This document shows positions 57,428 to 64,000 of a stretch of DNA of 64,000 nucleotides, piece after piece (positions within the stretch are counted from its first letter, which is position 1; each line of letters begins with the position of its first letter). The notes below the pieces were generated by a model. It did no database searches. It saw nothing but the letters and a program-made list of their open reading frames with translations, and had not been told where the DNA came from. Source of the stretch: Streptomyces mashuensis (GTDB lineage Bacteria; Actinomycetota; Actinomycetes; Streptomycetales; Streptomycetaceae); NCBI RefSeq assembly GCF_014654785.1, contig NZ_BNBD01000006.1, forward strand, positions 186,001-250,000. Direction: 5' to 3'. The position numbers and the translations under genes are program-made.

Positions 57428-60400
57428 TCATCCAGCCTTCGGTTCCCATACTCTGCGCAGAGTCAGTTCATTGAAGCGTTCGAGTCGCGCCACAGGAATC
57501 ACGAACTCGAACCTCGCCGAACCGCCGGGCCCTTGCCGGTCATAGCGGAACTTTACATCAGCGAACTCCTTGGCAAAATCTTCATGCATCTCATACCGAA
57601 TGGAACCCTTAGCGTAAGAGCCCCGACCCTGATATTCGGCCGCCACGCTCTTTTCCCCAAAGTAGACCGATGCGTCGCCCTCTTGATGGGATGCCGGGTT
57701 CGGACCGCGCTCCATTTCATGAGCCATGTCATCCACCTTCGGCGTCCTGTAAATCGATACGTCGCCGCAGTTGTGAACGAGGACCGGCGTCGCCCCCGCC
57801 ACCACGTAGTACGTGTGGACCCCGTCCACCGTCAGGTTGTGGACCGTCGCCTGCTGGGTCCACCCCTGCACCGCCGTGATCTGGACCCACGTACCCGACG
57901 CGGTGCGCAGCCACTGGCCCGGCTCCAGTTGGTCGGCCGTGACCCACTTCTTGAGCTCCGGGAGCCAGAACGGGTGGTTGCCGGTGGCGGTGATGGTGTC
58001 GGTGGCCGGGCCCTTGTCGCCGTCCGTGTCGACGGTGAGCTTCACCAGTTGCTTGGTGCCGTGGCCCTCGATCGTGGCCGTGACGGGCTTGGCCTCCGTC
58101 GTGCCCTTCTCCGGGTCGGTGGCCAGGACCTCGTCGCCGAGTTCGAGCTTCTCGATCGGCTTGACCGAGCCGTCCGCGAGGACGACCTCCGTGCCGGGCA
58201 CGAAGCTGTTCTCGCAGCTGGTCGCCTTCGAGCCGCCGCCGTCGCCGTCGCTCTTGGACTTCGCCTTGCCGCCGCCGTCCGGGGCCTTGCCGCTGGAGAC
58301 CGGGTCGCCCTTCTCCGCCGCGAGGGCGGGCTTGGACTTCGGCTCGGCCGGCATCTCCGGTTCGGGTTCGGGCTTCGGCTTCGGGGCCGGCGGCGGGGTG
58401 GCCTCCTCCGCGGCCTTGGCCACGTCCTGGGCCACGTCCTCCGTCTTCGCCGCGCCCTCGACCACGTCCTCGACCTTGTCGGCCGCCTTCACCGTGTCCT
58501 CGACCGCTTCCTCGGTCTTCTCCACGGCCTTGGCCGCCTCGACGCCCTCCTCGACGTACTTGGTGCCCTTCACCGCGGTCGCCGCGTACCCGGCGATCGG
58601 GATCGCCGAGGCGAAGGACAGGCCCGCGTTGACGTAGTCGCCCTCGCCCAGGTACCAGAGGCCGTTGGCCGCGTCGGCCCATTCGCCGACGACCGGGACC
58701 ATGCCGATCACGTCGAGTGCGCCGTGGCCGATGTCCTCCCAGTCGTCCCAGTCCAGCCCCCAGAACATGCCGGAGGGGTCCGGGAAGCCGAGGGGGTTGT
58801 TGCGGCCGTAGAGGTAGCCGTGGAGCTGCTGCGGGTCGGTGTAGTCGACGACCGGGTCCACCGACAGGAAGCGGCCGGTCGACGGGTCGTACTCGCGGGC
58901 GCCCAGGTGGATCAGGCCCGTCGAGTCCATGGTTCCGCCGACGAAGCCCTTGTCCGTGGGCCACGCGGCCGGCTTGGCGTCGCGCGGGCCGCCGAACGGC
59001 AGGGTGCGCCGCTGGGTGAGGCCCTGGGTCCTGGCGTCGACGGCGAGTTCGGCGGTGCCGTTCTGGCCGCCGGCCAGCCAGGTGACGCCCTTGGGCGTGC
59101 GGACCGCTATCTGCTGGCCGTTGTAGGCGTAGTAGCGGGTGCCGCTGACGGTGTCCTTCGCGTCGAGGGTGAGTTCCATGGCGCCCAGGTAGAGGGTCAC
59201 CGTGTTGTTCACCGGGTCCCGGCGCAGCAGCCGGTTGCCGCCCGCGTCGTACAGGAAGGAGGTGGTCTTGCCGTCCTCGGTGGCGAGTTGGCTCAGCCGG
59301 CCCTCGGTGTCCCAGGTCAGGGACTGCTTGGGGTTGGTGCCGAGCTTGCGTGCCGTGGTGTTGCCGACGGCGTCGTACTCGTAGGTGTCCCTCGTCTGGA
59401 TGGTCTTGCCGCCGGTGGTCTCGGTGACGTCGACCGAGTCGATGGCGTGCGAGGGGGCGTTGCCCTTGCCGCGCGGGTGGTAGACCTTCGTGGTCTGGGT
59501 GCCGCCCGGCGTGGTGGCGTAGGTGGTCTCCTTGGTGCGGTTGCCGGCGACGTCGTACTCGAAGGACTGCCGGTAGGGGGCCGGGCCGCCGAGGGCCGCC
59601 TTGGCCGGGTCGTCGGCGCAGTCGACGGCGCCCTGTGCCCAGGCGTCGGTGAGCCGGCGCAGGTAGTCGTAGCGGAAGCATTGCACGTCGGCCGGGTGAT
59701 TGGTCGGCGTGTCGGCGATCCTGGTGGTGTTGCCCGCCGCGTCGTACGTGTACGTGACGTCGGAGTCGGCGTCCGTGACGCCCTCGCGGTCCAGCCTGGT
59801 GCGCTGGAGCCGGCGGGTGCCCTCCTCGTAGAAGTTGGTCCGCCAGGTGCGCTTGGCGCCACTGGACAGGCCGTGCTCCATCTGAAGGGTCTCGCCGAAG
59901 TTGGAGTACTTCGTCTCGCGGACGTAGTCGTCCAGACCGTAGGTGAAGGTGGGCTTGCCCACCAGGTTGTAGCCGGTGGAGATCGTCTCGGCCGGGAGAC
60001 CGCCGCCGGCGGGAAGGGTGGCCGTCTTGACGGAACCGTCGGGGTTGTAGGTGGTCGAGGTGGAGTACTCGCCCGCGAGCTTGCCCTCCACCTTCGGGAT
60101 CTTGACCGTGGTCTTCGTCGGGTGGCCGGCGGTGTCGTAGGCGTCGACGACCGTCGTGTACGCCTGGGGTTCCGCCGCCCGCGGGTCCTTCACGAAGCGG
60201 GTGGAGCTGGCGGGCCGTCCGACACCGTTGGGGGCGGTGTCGTAGGTGAGCGCGGTCAGCTGGGTCCTGCCCTCGAAGGTGCCGGTCGGGCGGCCCAGCA
60301 GGTCGTACTGGAACGTCAGGGTCCGGCCCCGGGCGTCGGTGGCGCTGACGACCTGGTCCAGGTCGTTGTAGCCGAGCTCGGTGCGGCCCTTGTCCGGGTC

Positions 60401-63400
60401 CACGGACACCGTCTGCCGGCCCCGTACGTCGTACTCGTAGGTCCAGCGGTCGCCGCTGGGGGCCTCGACGGACGCCAGCTGCCAGGTGCGGTCGTACGTG
60501 TAGGTGGTGACGTCGGCGTCGCCCGTGGGCGTCGGCCCCTTGTACTCCAGGAGCTTCGTGGTCAGGCCCTGGGCGTTGGTGTACGTGGTGCGCGGCGTCT
60601 CACCGGCCGGCGGGGTGACGTCGGTGTGGTCACCGTGGTACGCGGTGGTGGTGCGCCACTTCTCCTTGCCCTTGACCCGCAGGATCGAGTCGGTCGCGCG
60701 CCCGGCGGCGTCGTAGACGGTCTCGGTCTCCGTCGGGGCGCCGTCCGCCGAGGCGGAGGGGTCGACGACGGAGGTGTCGGGGTTCGAGGCGTTGTAGTAC
60801 GGGCCGACGGACTTCACGGACAGGCCCCGCGAGTCGTAGACCGTGTCGGAGACGACGCGGCCGCCGTTGGGGGTCGGGCCCTGGCTCTGCACCGGCCGCA
60901 GCAGGCCGTCGTTGAGCTGGTGGCTGATCTTCACGTCGCCGTTGGGGATCAGCGACCTGGTCGTGACGACGTTCGGGCCGTCGTTGCGGATCTGGTAGGC
61001 GTACTCCGAGTTGGGCAGGTCCCTGGCCTTGTCGCGGCCGGGCAGCCAGACCTTGAGCAGGCGGCCGAGGCCGTCGTAGACGAGGTCGGTACGCAGCTTG
61101 TTGGCGTCCACGCTGCCGGTCACCAGGCCGAAGGACGGCTCCACGGTGGACGTCACCTTGCGGCCCAGCGCATCGGTGACCGTCATGCCGGTGACGGGGC
61201 CGCCGGTGGCGGGGGTGTACGCGGTGGTGGTCCTGCGCTTGCCGACGTCGGTGGTGGAGGTCACCCGGCCGTGGACGTCGTAGTCGCTCTCGGAGACCGT
61301 GAGGAACTGCGGCGTGTCACCGTCGAAGCCCTTGAGCTCCTCCGTACGGGTGACGTCGCCCTTGGTGGGTGCCGCGCCGTAGGCGCCGTGGTCGTAGCTG
61401 GTGCGCACCTCGGAGATCGCGTCGGAGGGGCCCGTGGCCGCTCCGCACGCCTTCGACGTGGTCGCGGTGCGCTTGACCAGCGTCAGGAGGTTGACGTCGG
61501 TGTTGCGGGTGTACTCGTACGTGGTGCAGGTGTCGTCCTTGGCGTCGTCGCCCTGGTTGCGGCCGTCCGCGCCCATGTCGCCGAAGTCGGAGGACGACTT
61601 GAGCATGCCGTACTCGTCGTAGGTGTGCTCGATGCCGGTGCGGCGCACTCCCTTGTCCAGCGCCGTGCGGACGACGGTCCTGGCCGTTCCCGTGAGGGTG
61701 GCCTTGTCGTCGCCCTCGACGGCGGTGGGCTCGGAGATCCAGGGCGTGCTGACCTTGCCGCCGACCTCGGCGGAGTCGTCGAAGCTGCCGTTGAACTGCC
61801 GCTGCTCGAGGACGAATCCCTGGAACCGGTCCTGGTCCTTGACGGCGGTGCCGTCACTGGCCTTGACCGTGACGGATTCGGTGCCGCCGTCCTTGTTGGC
61901 GCGGTCGCCGTCCATGCCCCGCAGGTAGGTGGACTCGGTGCGGAGCTGCTTGGTGCCGGTGTCGCCGACGACGGTGCGGATCTTCTGGAAGCCGCGCCAC
62001 TGGCTCCAGGTCTTGTTCTTCGTCTTGACGATCTCGCTGTCGTCGTAGTGCCAGGCCGCGCCGCCGAGGTAGTCGTAGCGGGTCACCTTGTTGGTGCCGT
62101 TGGCCAGCCGGCCGTCCTCGACGACGTAGTCGACGACGTACTTGTGGAACCAGTCCTCCTTCTCGCCGATCGATCCGGACTTGGACCAGAAGGACGGGAA
62201 GCAGCGCTTGGTGTTGTCGGCGGGGTCGGGCAGGGAGGACGGGGTGCACTCGGCCGGCTTGTAGTTGACCGAGACGGTGCCGCCGGACTCCGACTGGATG
62301 GCCCGGATGCGCCACTTGACCATCGCCGGGCGGTCGTCGAAGGACTTGTCGACGCGGCCGGTGAGCTGGGTGCCGTAGAAGATGGTCCTGGGCAGGGTGA
62401 CGGTCGAGCCCTGGGCCTTGCCGGTGTGCCCGATGGACTTCAGCCACAGGCCGCCGGTCAGGCCGTCACCGGGGGTGGGGAAGGAGTGGTCCAGCGTCCA
62501 CTCGTCGACGTCCTGGTAGGCGTTGCCCTTGAGGACCTGTGTGGTGACCTTGGTCAGGCGCTTCCGGGTGAAGAAGCTCGGCGACCACTGGTCCTTGCAG
62601 TGCTTGTCGTCGGTGCAGATCTGGTCGAAGGGGACGTCGGGCCAGCGCTTGGCCGTGTCCTCCTTCAGGCCGTCCGGCCGGCAGCCGGCGGCGTCGCCGG
62701 TGCACCGCTCGTCCACGGTGAAGACGACCTGCGACGGGGCCTTGCCGGAGCGCTCCTCGCCCTCGCGGGTGCCGTACTCGACGCGCTTGAGGTAGCCGCC
62801 GCGGTCGTAGGAGACGGAGGTGTCGTCGCGGTTGGCGCCGTAACGATTCTTCTCGGTGTCCCAGAAGTACGTCATGGAGTTGCCGTGCACGTCCACGACG
62901 TAGTCGAGGTTCCAGCGCCACGCCTGCTGGCAGCGGGAGTCCTTGAACGCGTCGGCGTGGCACGGCTCGCCCTTGTCGTCGCCGTAGACCGCCGTCGTCC
63001 ATGCGGAGCGGGTGTTCTCCGGGTCCTGGGCGAACCGCTTGCCCTTGCCGAAGTAGTAGCGCGTGCCGTCGGTGGTCGTGACGACCCAGTACTCACCATC
63101 GTTGTCGTCGTTGGAACCGCCGGTCCTCCGCTCGATGCGGGTGCCGTCGTCGGCCTTCAGCCGCCAGGTTCCGTCGGACTTCTTGACCAGCTCCCCGTTG
63201 CGGCCGCCGAAGTTCATGACCGCGTTGTCGGAGTGCCAGCACTGGTCGTACTTCTCCTCGCCCTCCGTGTCGAACCCGTCGTCCTTGCACGACTGGTAGG
63301 CGCGTTCGATGAAGCCGACCGACAGGTCGAAGCCCTCACCGACCCAGGAGGGCTGGTTGTTGGTGGACCCGACCCGGCCGTCGATGCTGCCGGAGTTGTA

Positions 63401-64000
63401 GTTGATCGCCAGCTTGGGCGAGGGCCCGGCGACGGCGGGCGGCACCCGCAGCGGGTACTGCCAGGAGAAGCTGCCGGTGTTGCCGGCCATCTGCCAGCTG
63501 CCCGAGGGCGTCAGCGAGGTCGCCCCGTAGCTTCCCGCGGCGCCGGACGCCCCGGCGCTCAGCGCGACCAGCTGACCGCCCGCGCCGGCGGCCAGGGAGG
63601 CTGTCGCCGCCGGCTGCGCCACCACGTCCGCGGTGAGCGTGGCACCACGGAGGCTGTTGTGCGTCCTGAGCGGCTTGCGGTCCCGGCAGACGGCCGCCGA
63701 GCCGTTGACCGCGCATCCCGGCAGCACGGACAGGGACAGGCGCGAGGCCCAGTCCCCGCCGTACGCGCCGGCGAACTTCGCGTAGTCGACCTCCAGGTTC
63801 ACCGGCGCGGCCGACGTGCCGCCGTCCGCCCGCGTCACCTTGAGCAGGATTCCGTCGACCCCCGCCTTGCGGGTGGACTTGCGGTCGAGCACCTCGATGC
63901 GCACCTTGCCCGGTGCGGCGTCCGCCGGTCTGCCCGACGGGGCCGCCCCGAACGCCTGCGCCGCCCGCTCGGGCTTCGGCGAGGCCGGGGTGCTCACCCG
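57428..64000 (-). CDS. RHS-repeat polymorphic toxin with HINT domain, 5' end outside the window
   Basis: At least 2190 codons; the frame enters from the right edge without a signal peptide, so the N-terminus is missing. Numbering from GTG 63997: an SpvB-like N-terminal part (about 150-700, GSFSWQYPLRVPPAVAGPSP); many RHS/YD repeats (about 900-1690, GRLLKVWLPGRDKARDLPNS); RHS core end YDPSTGRFLSVDPVVDY; a hydrophobic then Ala/Glu/Val-rich linker; and a HINT domain 1928-2076 that starts with Cys1928 (CENSFVPGTEVVLADG). HINT continues with GNHPFW and ends VLVHN before Cys2077. The last 113 residues (GDVSIYRTPKVDDMAHE to RRVWEPKAG) are the toxin tip, released by HINT cleavage. The tip DNA (57431-57766) is visibly lower in GC. 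It may be ADP-ribosyltransferase-like (VYFGEKSVAAEY), but this is weak. Confidence 0.92.
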   Translation of the reverse strand, partial: RVSTPASPKPERAAQAFGAAPSGRPADAAPGKVRIEVLDRKSTRKAGVDGILLKVTRADGGTSAAPVNLEVDYAKFAGAYGGDWASRLSLSVLPGCAVNGSAAVCRDRKPLRTHNSLRGATLTADVVAQPAATASLAAGAGGQLVALSAGASGAAGSYGATSLTPSGSWQMAGNTGSFSWQYPLRVPPAVAGPSPKLAINYNSGSIDGRVGSTNNQPSWVGEGFDLSVGFIERAYQSCKDDGFDTEGEEKYDQCWHSDNAVMNFGGRNGELVKKSDGTWRLKADDGTRIERRTGGSNDDNDGEYWVVTTTDGTRYYFGKGKRFAQDPENTRSAWTTAVYGDDKGEPCHADAFKDSRCQQAWRWNLDYVVDVHGNSMTYFWDTEKNRYGANRDDTSVSYDRGGYLKRVEYGTREGEERSGKAPSQVVFTVDERCTGDAAGCRPDGLKEDTAKRWPDVPFDQICTDDKHCKDQWSPSFFTRKRLTKVTTQVLKGNAYQDVDEWTLDHSFPTPGDGLTGGLWLKSIGHTGKAQGSTVTLPRTIFYGTQLTGRVDKSFDDRPAMVKWRIRAIQSESGGTVSVNYKPAECTPSSLPDPADNTKRCFPSFWSKSGSIGEKEDWFHKYVVDYVVEDGRLANGTNKVTRYDYLGGAAWHYDDSEIVKTKNKTWSQWRGFQKIRTVVGDTGTKQLRTESTYLRGMDGDRANKDGGTESVTVKASDGTAVKDQDRFQGFVLEQRQFNGSFDDSAEVGGKVSTPWISEPTAVEGDDKATLTGTARTVVRTALDKGVRRTGIEHTYDEYGMLKSSSDFGDMGADGRNQGDDAKDDTCTTYEYTRNTDVNLLTLVKRTATTSKACGAATGPSDAISEVRTSYDHGAYGAAPTKGDVTRTEELKGFDGDTPQFLTVSESDYDVHGRVTSTTDVGKRRTTTAYTPATGGPVTGMTVTDALGRKVTSTVEPSFGLVTGSVDANKLRTDLVYDGLGRLLKVWLPGRDKARDLPNSEYAYQIRNDGPNVVTTRSLIPNGDVKISHQLNDGLLRPVQSQGPTPNGGRVVSDTVYDSRGLSVKSVGPYYNASNPDTSVVDPSASADGAPTETETVYDAAGRATDSILRVKGKEKWRTTTAYHGDHTDVTPPAGETPRTTYTNAQGLTTKLLEYKGPTPTGDADVTTYTYDRTWQLASVEAPSGDRWTYEYDVRGRQTVSVDPDKGRTELGYNDLDQVVSATDARGRTLTFQYDLLGRPTGTFEGRTQLTALTYDTAPNGVGRPASSTRFVKDPRAAEPQAYTTVVDAYDTAGHPTKTTVKIPKVEGKLAGEYSTSTTYNPDGSVKTATLPAGGGLPAETISTGYNLVGKPTFTYGLDDYVRETKYSNFGETLQMEHGLSSGAKRTWRTNFYEEGTRRLQRTRLDREGVTDADSDVTYTYDAAGNTTRIADTPTNHPADVQCFRYDYLRRLTDAWAQGAVDCADDPAKAALGGPAPYRQSFEYDVAGNRTKETTYATTPGGTQTTKVYHPRGKGNAPSHAIDSVDVTETTGGKTIQTRDTYEYDAVGNTTARKLGTNPKQSLTWDTEGRLSQLATEDGKTTSFLYDAGGNRLLRRDPVNNTVTLYLGAMELTLDAKDTVSGTRYYAYNGQQIAVRTPKGVTWLAGGQNGTAELAVDARTQGLTQRRTLPFGGPRDAKPAAWPTDKGFVGGTMDSTGLIHLGAREYDPSTGRFLSVDPVVDYTDPQQLHGYLYGRNNPLGFPDPSGMFWGLDWDDWEDIGHGALDVIGMVPVVGEWADAANGLWYLGEGDYVNAGLSFASAIPIAGYAATAVKGTKYVEEGVEAAKAVEKTEEAVEDTVKAADKVEDVVEGAAKTEDVAQDVAKAAEEATPPPAPKPKPEPEPEMPAEPKSKPALAAEKGDPVSSGKAPDGGGKAKSKSDGDGGGSKATSCENSFVPGTEVVLADGSVKPIEKLELGDEVLATDPEKGTTEAKPVTATIEGHGTKQLVKLTVDTDGDKGPATDTITATGNHPFWLPELKKWVTADQLEPGQWLRTASGTWVQITAVQGWTQQATVHNLTVDGVHTYYVVAGATPVLVHNCGDVSIYRTPKVDDMAHEMERGPNPASHQEGDASVYFGEKSVAAEYQGRGSYAKGSIRYEMHEDFAKEFADVKFRYDRQGPGGSARFEFVIPVARLERFNELTLRRVWEPKAG

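Noticed and set aside
57431..57766. Firm call of an ADP-ribosyltransferase toxin tip
   Set aside because: Only loose motif resemblance (YR, VYFGEKS). A fold prediction would be needed, so it is given only as a possibility.

Overview
The window is high-GC DNA with the codon bias, gene families and short intergenic spacing of a Streptomyces chromosome, and it looks like a conserved core arm. From memory, the gene order follows the S. coelicolor SCO5444 to SCO5405 stretch: the glycogen/GlgE cluster, then pfkA, pta, ackA and pyk, a thioredoxin-like protein, icmA, a MarR gene, and absC. No sequence search was run, so names rest on motifs, length and context.

Region 1 (1-10752) is storage-carbohydrate metabolism. 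A glycogen phosphorylase gene, cut by the window edge, is divergent from glgE-treS-mak-glgB. Together these interconvert trehalose, maltose, maltose-1-phosphate and branched alpha-glucan. All key GH13 catalytic residues are visible. Region 2 (10846-17387) is an accessory mini-cluster: a 14-TM exporter with a divergent TetR regulator and tandem operators, a stand-alone condensation-domain protein, a methyltransferase, an acyl carrier protein and a ketosynthase with an intact Cys-His-His triad. It lacks a loading enzyme, reductases and a thioesterase and does not match a pathway known to me. Region 3 (17422-23599) is C4-dicarboxylate uptake (dctA) with a CitA/CitB-type two-component system, followed by a sugar-binding lipoprotein and one ABC permease.

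Region 4 (23630-37628) is a 14-kb block of small accessory genes. It holds a DUF1772 protein, a mycothiol-dependent isomerase-like enzyme, LysR, a streptogramin B lyase-like propeller, a cupin, a WhiJ-like trio (ATPase, XRE/DUF5753, DUF397), two regulator-oxidoreductase pairs, an Asp/Glu racemase, a VOC protein and a CBS protein. This block separates the first ABC permease from its probable partner at 37717.

Region 5 (38606-44790) is lower glycolysis and acetate metabolism: pfkA, pta, ackA and pyk. Region 6 (44847-56305) holds an envelope-type trio (DUF6230, DUF6114, Pro-rich exported protein), a thioredoxin-TPR protein, TetR, isobutyryl-CoA mutase large subunit, MarR, two DUF3817 proteins, a thiamine-binding-like protein, three AIM24 paralogues and an AbsC-like MarR. 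Region 7 (56366-64000) is a polymorphic toxin locus: a very large RHS protein with a HINT self-cleavage domain and a lower-GC C-terminal tip, plus a candidate immunity gene starting one base after its stop.

Several genes have a -10-like hexamer only 6-8 bases before the start codon and no ribosome-binding site, so leaderless transcription is probable for them. I saw no tRNA, rRNA, CRISPR array, insertion sequence or phage integrase.
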